Source of the DNA: Epulopiscium sp. Nele67-Bin004
Lineage (GTDB): Bacteria; Bacillota_A; Clostridia; Lachnospirales; Cellulosilyticaceae
DNA length: 9,308 bases
Direction of reading: 5' to 3'
Assembly (NCBI GenBank): GCA_002007315.1
Contig: LNZQ01000097.1
Location: 1 to 9,308 of the forward strand
Every line of letters starts with the position of its first letter. The first letter of the stretch is position 1. The position numbers and the translations under genes were made by a program. Positions 1 through 6,528 of the stretch are shown here, in pieces. The notes beneath the pieces were generated by a model. That model did no database searches. It was given only the letters and a program-made list of their open reading frames with translations, and was not told where the DNA came from.

Positions 1-553
1 TTATGTACATGACCAGACCGAACAGCCGCTGTGACTTTGCTTATCTCAGAGCATACACATCAACTCCTAGTGTCACCCACAAGTCACTGCTTCACTGTAA
101 AAATGTCAGTGCTGTCAGTTGATTAAAAATTGAAGCAGGTTAATCACAATAATAGAATGTGAATAATCATTATAAATAACAAGATTAAAATTCTAGTATT
201 TACTTGTTTTTTGGGTGAGATAAAACAACATGTGTGATGCTTGAATAAACTAATGCATGAGAAACTTGTTAATGTTGACTTTTTAAAAATGAATTTGCTG
301 TGCTGCACGTTAGAGTCCTTTGCGTTACTTATGCACAGTCAGTCTATGACCTTCTGCAAATGGAGATCAGTGATGTCACTTTTAGGAGAAGGGAGTAAAA
401 ATCTCTGCAGCTGAACTCAGCATTGTACTGTTGCAGAGGGGCTCAGCAGAAAAAAGGTTTTTAGCCACAACTAAAGACTCGGTAGTTTTTAGTGACCCAC
501 AGAGCTAAAAGGGAGTGAATATTGGATTCATCAGGTGGGCCAAAACGCCACTC

Positions 554-578
554 TGAATGAATGAATGAATGAATGAAT
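554..578. repeat. (TGAA)n microsatellite
   Basis: Six consecutive TGAA units plus one base. Short tetranucleotide arrays of this sort are common in vertebrate genomes and rare in compact bacterial ones. This supports a eukaryotic origin for the left part of the window. Confidence 0.9.
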
Positions 579-765
579 CAACTGCTCACTAACTTGTTCA
601 TCATATTATTTTAAAGGGGATGATGGTTGATGTTGTTTTCACAGCCTGTGTCTGGAGGCAAAAACATCAAGTTTCAGATTTATTGAAGAGCAGTCTCTAG
701 TAATCTGTTGCTACACTTGATATTCACCACCAACAGTGTCTGTGATGTTTGCTTTTTCCCATCAG

Positions 766-815
766 GTCCTCCAGATCACCATATATGTCACCTACAGGCT
801 TCCGTATTCTCACCG
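766..815 (+). other. Possible internal exon (50 bases)
   Basis: A pyrimidine-rich tract ending in cag at 763-765 resembles a 3' splice site, and gtaggt at 816-821 resembles a 5' splice site. The 50 bases between them are open in all three frames. One frame reads VLQITIYVTYRLPYSHR, another PPDHHICHLQASVFSP. I do not recognise either peptide. Such acceptor/donor pairs also arise by chance in intronic DNA, so this is only a candidate. A second acceptor-like tract ends at 644, but its downstream frame (PVSGGKNIKFQIY) soon stops. Confidence 0.25.
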
Positions 816-966
816 GTAGGTTGGTGTTTTCTTCTTTTTAGAGGCTAACATGCACAAACACACAACTTTCTCAGCGTTCTCTCCTAATTTCTTTCTGATG
901 GCTTCTCTTTCATGTTAAAGCTGCAGCAGGTTTTAATGATTCTCAATATTCATTATTAGTTTAAAG

Positions 967-1128
967 CAACACTATGTAACTTTGACCATGATCCCGCGGC
1001 TTCAAAAAACGAAACTTAACGATGCATGTTAATATGTCGCACAAAAACAGCAATTTTAGTAAAACCGGGTCATATTTTATGGAGAAAATGTCCTCTGGTT
1101 TTCCCTCTGATGTCCTACGACTGCTCTG
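967..1128 (+). repeat. Left terminal inverted repeat of the fold-back element
   Basis: About 162 bases that are nearly the reverse complement of 1255-1411. The strongest shared block runs from the aaaaccgggtcatatttta region to cctacgactgctctg at 1114-1128. Confidence 0.75.
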
Positions 1129-1254
1129 CCTCAACTCTGTGATTCACGGAGGTTCCTGAAAGCAGCATGTAGGCTGCCTGCAGACTGAAGCTGCAGCTGC
1201 AGCAGCGGGTCGTTGCTGGTGACAGCTCCGCTAAAATAAAAGGCTGCAGACAGA

Positions 1255-1411
1255 CAGAGCAGTCGTAGAACATCAGAGGGAAAACCAGAGGACATTTCTC
1301 TGTAAAATATGACCCGGTTTTACTAAAACTGCTGTTTTGTGCGATGTATTAACGTGCATCGTTAAGTTTTGTTTTTTTGAAGCAGTGGGTCGCGGTCAAA
1401 GTTACAAAGTG
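1255..1411 (-). repeat. Right terminal inverted repeat of the fold-back element
   Basis: Partner of the arm at 967-1128. It begins with cagagcagtcgtag and ends with gttacaaagtg. The divergence between the two arms suggests an old insertion and not a recent hairpin artefact. Confidence 0.75.
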
Positions 1412-1412
1412 T

Positions 1413-1793
1413 TTTTTTTTCAATTCCTTGTTTTTGTTATTGTTTTATGCTCTGTATTGGTTTTTTGTTTATTTGTGGAGGCAGGTTTCTTGGAGGAATG
1501 AATTAAAAAAACAAGGTAAAATCAGGGTTAGATTTAATCTACAATTTGTTATATCAAGAGCCCTAAAGAACACTGCAAAAAGAGACTTAGTTTATAAATA
1601 ACCTTCACATGCACTGAATAAATAAACAGAAAAGTAAATAAACACTGCTGATGGCCACCCAGTGCATTGACTTAGAATTAAACCAATAATTAAAAACACT
1701 TTTCGTAAGACCATTGTAAATATTTAAAAAGTAAACAAGATTAATGAATAAAAAACATTTCTCTAGACCCGTCAATATATTAACTAAGTGCAA
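1413..1793. other. Gene-free AT-rich stretch containing the host/bacterium junction
   Basis: No supported gene lies here. The left side (poly-T run, aacactgcaaaaag near 1569, aataaataaacag near 1617) still has vertebrate texture. The right side runs directly into the bacterial terminator at about 1795. The switch from eukaryotic to bacterial DNA must therefore lie between about 1413 and 1793, but I see no sharp landmark that fixes the base. The open frames in this interval (one starting inside the fold-back repeat, one running from the terminator into vertebrate-like DNA) have low-complexity translations, no ribosome site and no recognisable domain. Confidence 0.55.
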
Positions 1794-1794
1794 C

Positions 1795-1832
1795 AAAAAA
1801 ATAGAATCCCTCACACGAGAGATTCTATTTTT
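1795..1832 (-). terminator. Intrinsic terminator at the end of the operon
   Basis: Read on the minus strand, AATAGAATC at 1829-1821 pairs with GATTCTATT at 1808-1800. The stem continues inward through TCTC/GAGG (one U-G wobble) to a GUGU loop, and the right arm runs into a T tract at 1801-1795. The adenines before the left arm also pair with the T tract, so the hairpin could stop transcription from the other side as well. The hairpin overlaps the last codons and the stop of the YczE-like gene, so translating ribosomes would cover its left arm. Confidence 0.85.
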
Positions 1833-2422
1833 GTTCTAAAAATTCCTATTAACGGTCCAACCAATAACGCAGGCAATATAGTCCCTATACCCACTACTGA
1901 GCCAAATCCAAATCCAATCGCAACACAAGCTATATCACTTATAACACGTGTCACTTTATAATCCATCTTTGTATAATGACAAATTACAAATCCCACTGAG
2001 TCATACGGTCCTATACCAAGTCCTGCAACAAACGTTAGAGATGCCCCAAACGCAAACACCACCAATCCGATCATAACCCATATCAATTTCATCGCAAAAG
2101 ATAATTCACCATCGCCTATTATTAAGCTTGATAAAATTGGATTTGCATACTCAATAATATAGCCTATTGCAACCAAATTTATAATTGTCCCTATACCAAG
2201 TTTATCTTTACAAATGCGATAAGCAATCACCATTATTACTGCATTAAGCCCCATTTGAAACGTCCCAAGCGACATATTCAAAAATGTACTTATACCTAAA
2301 GTTAATGTTGTGTATGGTTCAACCCCCATATTCAAAATTGACATTAATGCTATCCCCAAACCTATAATTAAATTGCCTAGCAGCATTATAATTATACGCT
2401 TAACTAATTTATCGTTGTTCAT
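1811..2422 (-). CDS. YczE/YitT-like integral membrane protein
   Basis: A 203-residue, very hydrophobic protein with about five to six membrane segments. It fits the YczE/YyaS/YitT-like family of small Firmicute membrane proteins, whose transport or signalling role is not settled. Two similar motifs, GVEPY near residues 33-37 and GIGPYD near 136-141, each follow a helix and precede another, suggesting an internally duplicated fold as is usual for the family. I chose the ATG at 2422, which overlaps the GH3 stop as TGATG. A GTG three bases earlier (2425) is the alternative. There is no good Shine-Dalgarno sequence just upstream, so its translation is probably coupled to the GH3 gene. It is the last gene of the operon and could move a substrate or product of the pathway, but that is inference. 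The C-terminus (KIESLV) is encoded within the terminator hairpin. Confidence 0.8.
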   Translation of the reverse strand: MNNDKLVKRIIIMLLGNLIIGLGIALMSILNMGVEPYTTLTLGISTFLNMSLGTFQMGLNAVIMVIAYRICKDKLGIGTIINLVAIGYIIEYANPILSSLIIGDGELSFAMKLIWVMIGLVVFAFGASLTFVAGLGIGPYDSVGFVICHYTKMDYKVTRVISDIACVAIGFGFGSVVGIGTILPALLVGPLIGIFRTKIESLV

Positions 2423-4158
2423 CACAATTTAGTGTCCCACATTCCACAAAATGCATCAACAGGACTTACCCCTTTAAATTCTGATTTACCCATAATTTTT
2501 TCAACTGTTTGTTTTAATGCTTGGTCTGATGCATTATACGTGTTTATATACGTTGGAACCATTGGTATATCAAGCAAATGGAATGGATGTGCCACCGATA
2601 TTGCAACTGTTGGAACTTCACCTACATACCAAGGTATTTCTGGTCCCATCGGTATTTTCCAACGCAAACTACGTCCATTTGAAGTCGAAAAATCAGTAAC
2701 ATTCATAATAAGCATTGCAGCATCATACGTTTCTGTAAAATGTTTAATATTTATATCGTTCAATGCTTTTTTTCCATTCAAGCCTTTTGGTGTCATATAT
2801 TTTAGCGGATTTATTTTAAATATCGTCGGATTAAATCCTTCTGCTTTAAGTGCTGCCTCAAGTTTTTGTGCAATACTCTTTTGTTTATGCAAAAGCTTTG
2901 ATATCCCACCACTTTCAACCGAATATATAACTATATTTTTATGTGTTTCTGGAGTTAATGGCAGTTGATTACGTGTATTTTTTACAAGCGTTATAGACTT
3001 ATCAAGAATTTCACGCTCTTTTGCTTTGTGCTCTGGGCACCCTATAACTTTCATTGCTGATTTTGGAGGCATTAGTTTATTTTGTTTTTGCTTTTTGTGT
3101 AGCCCAAGCATCGCCTTAAATCCTAATACAGTACGCACCGCCTCATTAAGTCTTTTCATTGTAAGTTTTTTGCTACGTAGTGCATCTTTCATATAGTTAA
3201 TGTCTTCATCTCTGTCACGATAATATAAAATCATATCGCAACCACTCATTATCATTTCTGGCAAAAAATCGCAACGTTTCTTTTTAGATGTAAGTCCAAG
3301 CATATGTGTTGCATCAGTAATAATCATGCCATTAAATTCAAGCTTTTCACGCAGTAAATCTTGTAGTATCTCTGGTGCAAGAGTCGCTGGCATAATTTCT
3401 TCATCTTTTATGCCTGGGCGTAATGCTCTTGAGTATTCTGGTTGCATAATATGTCCAATCATAATACTTTGCATACCCGCATCAATTAGCCCTTTATATA
3501 TTTTTCCAAAAGTGTCGTCCCACTCCTCGCAACTTAAATCATTTACAGTTGTTGCCAGATGCTGATCACGCTCATCACAGCCATCTCCTGGGAAATGTTT
3601 TACACAACATGCAACCCCCGCATCAGATGCACCTCTAAAATACTCAAGACTCATGTCCAACACAACGTTGCTATCACTACCAAATGCACGGTTTGAAATT
3701 ATACAGTTTCTCCAGTTTAAATCAACATCAGCAACAGGTGCAAATGTCCAGTTACAACCAACTGCTGCCGCTTCTTTACAGCCATAATATCCTAGGTAAT
3801 AAGCATTTTTTGGGTCTTGTGTTGCAGCAACAGCAATACCATCACCAATTCTAGTACCGCCAGACATCGCACCATCGCCACCCATTTCAACATTTGCTGC
3901 AATTAATGCTGGCACTTTACCACTTTGGATAACTTTATTTTGTTCATAAATCGCTAAAGGTTTTTGATTGTTATATCTATATCCGCCATAATTATGTTGC
4001 TTGATTTCAACAGCAAGTTTATCTGGTTCTTCATTCCAAATCATATCTATAAATATTTGGTTTATTTTTTCAGACGGCTTTAGGCTAGCTAGAGTTTCGT
4101 CAACCCATGCTATATCTTCTGGGCTTAAATTGAAAGGTTTTTTTGTTAAATCTACCAT
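2422..4158 (-). CDS. Glycoside hydrolase family 3, NagZ-type, cytoplasmic
   Basis: A 578-residue GH3 enzyme, expected to remove a terminal beta-linked sugar. Numbering from the upstream GTG (4170), the N-terminal TIM barrel covers about 30-350. It carries FAPVADVD (143-150), SNRAFGSD (159-166), KHFPGDG (191-197) followed by D202-Q-H204, and IITDATHM with the probable nucleophile D286. The Asp-x-His pair in the loop after KHFPG is the general acid/base arrangement of NagZ-type beta-N-acetylglucosaminidases, and its spacing to the nucleophile (84) is close to that of Bacillus subtilis NagZ. FPGDG replaces the common FPGHG. A GH3 C-terminal domain follows from about 390 (SITLVKN...LPL). There is no signal peptide, so it acts in the cytosol on imported substrate. 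I prefer the ATG at 4158 because AGGAG (4174-4170) directly abuts the GTG at 4170 and could not serve it. The gene follows the transporter closely. The true sugar (GlcNAc, glucose or another) cannot be read from the sequence. Confidence 0.88.
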   Translation of the reverse strand: MVDLTKKPFNLSPEDIAWVDETLASLKPSEKINQIFIDMIWNEEPDKLAVEIKQHNYGGYRYNNQKPLAIYEQNKVIQSGKVPALIAANVEMGGDGAMSGGTRIGDGIAVAATQDPKNAYYLGYYGCKEAAAVGCNWTFAPVADVDLNWRNCIISNRAFGSDSNVVLDMSLEYFRGASDAGVACCVKHFPGDGCDERDQHLATTVNDLSCEEWDDTFGKIYKGLIDAGMQSIMIGHIMQPEYSRALRPGIKDEEIMPATLAPEILQDLLREKLEFNGMIITDATHMLGLTSKKKRCDFLPEMIMSGCDMILYYRDRDEDINYMKDALRSKKLTMKRLNEAVRTVLGFKAMLGLHKKQKQNKLMPPKSAMKVIGCPEHKAKEREILDKSITLVKNTRNQLPLTPETHKNIVIYSVESGGISKLLHKQKSIAQKLEAALKAEGFNPTIFKINPLKYMTPKGLNGKKALNDINIKHFTETYDAAMLIMNVTDFSTSNGRSLRWKIPMGPEIPWYVGEVPTVAISVAHPFHLLDIPMVPTYINTYNASDQALKQTVEKIMGKSEFKGVSPVDAFCGMWDTKL

Positions 4159-4169
4159 TTTAAAATTCA

Positions 4170-4174
4170 CTCCT
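4170..4174 (-). promoter_or_regulatory. Ribosome binding site deciding the GH3 start
   Basis: AGGAG within aaaggag on the minus strand. It lies 11 bases before the ATG at 4158 but directly against the GTG at 4170, so the shorter reading (578 residues) is preferred over the 582-residue one. Confidence 0.7.
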
Positions 4175-4182
4175 TTGTATTT

Positions 4183-5598
4183 TTATTTGTTAAGTTTTAA
4201 TTGAACTTCTTGCATTTTTTCGCTAGTAAGCGGATAAGTAACCATATTATATATTACAAAACAAGCTGATAATATTTGAAATCCAAATGCACAAAATATT
4301 CCTGCATATAAAAGTTCTGGTGTAAGCGTTGCCCCAACTTCTGGTGCTGCCTCCCTAAATCCAGCCATTGCAACAGCAGTTCCAACAACTGTCGCAGCTA
4401 AACTTGATACCAACTTATCAACAAAGCTATATAGTGAACCTATCATACCAGGCATTTGTTTACCAGATAAATATTCTTCATAGTCAATACAATCTGCAAC
4501 CATAGGCGTAAACAATGTTGTTCCAAACATTTGTAATCCACGAGTTAGTGCAAACAATACAATAAATGCCATTCCAAATATATCCCACTGCCCAAGCCCG
4601 ATGTTACCCAAATTTCCAAAGTATGTCAAACAAGCCAACGTTGTTAATACTACTAATCCAAGGGAATTCATAGTTATAATAACTTTTCGCATGCCCAATT
4701 TTTGAGAGGCTTTTGTACCAATCGCCGCAATACATATCATAGGTGGTACTGCCATAACAGTCATTTTTCCATAAAAACTATAATCACCAACTATAATCCC
4801 GAATAATACAACACCTGTAATTGAATTGTTTACGCACTGAGCCGCCAACTTGTCAATACCTGCACACATAACTAGTTTTCTTAATGCACTATTATTTTTT
4901 AATACTAATATATAGTCTTGTAGCTTAGTTTTTTCAACTGCTTTGTCTTCTGTTTCTATGGCAACATCTTGCCCCCATAATCCTATTATAGCTAAAATAG
5001 TACAAATCGTTGCAATACCTATAGCTATTATAGCAAATTCTTGAAAAAATTCTAGCGTAAATCCACCATGCTTTGGTTGCAATACATTTGAAACAAAAAT
5101 AGATGTTCCTCCAAATACAAATATACTATATAGCGAGTCAAATAACGAAAATAATGGTCGTTGCTTTTCAGACTTTGTTAGACACGCTTGAGCCGCTCGT
5201 GTACAAGTTGTTTGACATGTATAGCCCACGATATAAATAGCATACCACCCAACTAAATACCACAATCTATAAGATTCAGAGATATTATGAGCTGTGTTGT
5301 ATAAAATTAGTACTGCACCACTCATAATTATATGTCCCGCCAACATCCAAGGTCTAAATTTACCCCATTTTCCAAAGTTCAATTTGTCCATCAAATATCC
5401 AATCGCAGGGTCTGTTATCGCATCAAAAACTCTCATATAAGTTAGGGCATATGATATTGTTAGTAACAATATACCAGCGACACCACTTGCATAATACGTT
5501 ATGTACGCCATCATGCAGTGTATAATATTTGTAGATGCATTGTTTAAAGCAAACAATGCAATCTTCCAAACTTTTGTTTCTTGTTGATTATTTTCCAT
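4183..5598 (-). CDS. GPH-family (MFS_2) sugar/glycoside:cation symporter
   Basis: A 471-residue polytopic protein with about 12 predicted membrane segments, the usual length for glycoside-pentoside-hexuronide:cation symporters (MelB/XylP type). Family marks are the cytoplasmic loop at about residues 58-85, with FDAITDP, GYLMDK and GKFRPW, and the second-half motif DCIDYEEYLSGKQ at 369-381 followed by a conserved Asp-Lys in a helix. The ATG at 5598 has AGGAGG 8 bases upstream. That site overlaps the stop codon of the PhlG-like gene (TAGGAGG), which implies tight translational linkage. The intact import of a glycoside by a symporter fits the cytoplasmic GH3 enzyme encoded just downstream. Substrate and coupling ion (Na+ or H+) are not readable. 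No truncation is seen. Confidence 0.9.
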   Translation of the reverse strand: MENNQQETKVWKIALFALNNASTNIIHCMMAYITYYASGVAGILLLTISYALTYMRVFDAITDPAIGYLMDKLNFGKWGKFRPWMLAGHIIMSGAVLILYNTAHNISESYRLWYLVGWYAIYIVGYTCQTTCTRAAQACLTKSEKQRPLFSLFDSLYSIFVFGGTSIFVSNVLQPKHGGFTLEFFQEFAIIAIGIATICTILAIIGLWGQDVAIETEDKAVEKTKLQDYILVLKNNSALRKLVMCAGIDKLAAQCVNNSITGVVLFGIIVGDYSFYGKMTVMAVPPMICIAAIGTKASQKLGMRKVIITMNSLGLVVLTTLACLTYFGNLGNIGLGQWDIFGMAFIVLFALTRGLQMFGTTLFTPMVADCIDYEEYLSGKQMPGMIGSLYSFVDKLVSSLAATVVGTAVAMAGFREAAPEVGATLTPELLYAGIFCAFGFQILSACFVIYNMVTYPLTSEKMQEVQLKLNK

Positions 5599-5610
5599 AG
5601 GTGTACCCTC

Positions 5611-6504
5611 CTAGTTTATTGCTCCTTTTTGTTCGGCGTAGAGAGAAGGTAAAATACTTGCCAAATGGTTGTATTCCGTTAGGCTATGGAGGCAGTTATT
5701 TCTAGCCATACTTTCCATAAAGTGTTTTGGAAACGGAATTTTTGATTCCACAATTTCATCTTTTTCATTTATAGTATAGCCAAGCCAATATCTGCTTCTA
5801 TATTCAACACCACCCGTGACAGGTCTAACACAGTGATGAAATACATTGATCGGAAGTTGAATAGGCCCCGCATGCTTAACAACTTTTGCAGCATATAACG
5901 AACTTATATTTGGTTCTTTAAAAAGTTCAGTATCCATACCCACATCTTCAGGCGAATAAAAAGTTATTTCAATTTTTTCTTTTCCTTTTAGGTCAAACCC
6001 CTCAACTGGATAGTGTGTTTTTCCATAGTTACGATATTTCATATCAACTGGCGAGCTATCTTTGTGTGCATCTGGTGTTTTTGCACTTATTGAGTCATGA
6101 GCAACTGGACACCAAATAGCATATCTAAGCCCCTCAAGAGGGTGCCAATTAAACCACCAATCAAGCATTTCTGGAGTAACACCTTTCATAAATACTTTTG
6201 TTGCGGCATAACCTTTTCCATTTGGCATACAACAATAGCCAGTTTCAACATCAAAGTATCCACTATCAAGAAGTTTCGTACGTTGCTCGATAGGCAGTGC
6301 ATATTTTGGGTTCATTGGCCCTTGATTTACAACGTCTAAATCTTCTTGTGGTATCGAAGTCATTTCATTGTCATAATATTTGGCATATGATAATTCTTCT
6401 TCTTCAGCGGTTAATACACGTCTTGGCATTGTTTTTACATATTCATTTGTAAAAGGATGCGGAAACACATTTCCCATTTCCTTCATAGTATTTATAAGTC
6501 CCAT
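5611..6504 (-). CDS. PhlG/phloretin-hydrolase family C-C hydrolase
   Basis: A 297-residue soluble protein of the DAPG hydrolase (PhlG) family. Known members cut a carbon-carbon bond between an acyl group and a phloroglucinol ring: Pseudomonas PhlG turns 2,4-diacetylphloroglucinol into the monoacetyl form plus acetate, and Eubacterium ramulus Phy turns phloretin into phloroglucinol plus a phenylpropionate. Visible marks are GYCCMPNGKGYA (89-100), a WWFNWHPLEGLRYAIWCP stretch (116-133) and VAHD with H136, PVEGF with E168, and HSLTE with H273/E277. Their spacing matches the His/Glu...His-x3-Glu zinc ligands I recall for PhlG (H129, E160, H270, E274), so an active metal site looks complete. The start ATG at 6504 follows a modest GAGGG site. 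The gene lies 24 bases after the dehydrogenase fusion and just before the symporter. The family call is firm. The acylphloroglucinol substrate is inference, and another beta-diketone-like substrate is possible. Confidence 0.85.
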   Translation of the reverse strand: MGLINTMKEMGNVFPHPFTNEYVKTMPRRVLTAEEEELSYAKYYDNEMTSIPQEDLDVVNQGPMNPKYALPIEQRTKLLDSGYFDVETGYCCMPNGKGYAATKVFMKGVTPEMLDWWFNWHPLEGLRYAIWCPVAHDSISAKTPDAHKDSSPVDMKYRNYGKTHYPVEGFDLKGKEKIEITFYSPEDVGMDTELFKEPNISSLYAAKVVKHAGPIQLPINVFHHCVRPVTGGVEYRSRYWLGYTINEKDEIVESKIPFPKHFMESMARNNCLHSLTEYNHLASILPSLYAEQKGAIN

Positions 6505-6528
6505 AGTATAGTTCCCTCTCTCTGTTTA

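Larger units (their letters stand above)
1..966. other. Vertebrate-like non-coding DNA, no gene supported
   Basis: This stretch has no open frame of useful length on either strand and no bacterial-style ribosome site or gene packing. Its texture is that of vertebrate intron or intergenic DNA: scattered stops, a tetranucleotide microsatellite, pyrimidine-rich tracts followed by cag (for example ending near 644 and at 765), and a fold-back repeat next to it. I cannot name a gene here. The only possible coding piece is a 50-base stretch at 766-815, listed separately. The assignment to a fish rests mainly on the repeat that follows, and is inference. Confidence 0.6.
967..1412. mobile_element. Fold-back (MITE-like) non-autonomous DNA transposon, probably teleost
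   Basis: The element is a large imperfect palindrome. A left arm at about 967-1128 is matched by its reverse complement at about 1255-1411, with a central spacer rich in ctgcag motifs. The shared parts include gtaactttgacc, cttaacgatgca, ttttagtaaaaccgggtcat and gtcctctggttttccctctg, broken only by scattered substitutions and small indels. The outer ends read gcaacactatgtaac on the left and, reversed, aaacactttgtaac on the right. There is no transposase, so it would need to be moved in trans. I recall this kind of terminus from many fish genomes, but that is memory and not a search. I do not see a clean target-site duplication, so the exact ends are uncertain by a few bases. Confidence 0.75.

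Noticed and set aside
1377..1601. Open frame of 74 codons on the plus strand
   Set aside because: It starts inside the right arm of the fold-back repeat, runs through a poly-T tract that yields runs of Phe/Leu, and has no ribosome site or recognisable domain.
1605..1814. Open frame of 69 codons on the minus strand
   Set aside because: It starts inside the operon terminator and runs across the bacterial/vertebrate junction. It has no Shine-Dalgarno and a low-complexity composition.
4159..4170. GTG start of the GH3 gene at 4170
   Set aside because: The only Shine-Dalgarno sequence directly abuts this codon, leaving no spacer. The in-frame ATG at 4158 is better placed.
2432..4204. Several plus-strand open frames of 60-178 codons opposite the GH3 gene
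   Set aside because: These are antisense shadows of a gene with clear GH3 motifs. They have no ribosome sites or domains of their own.
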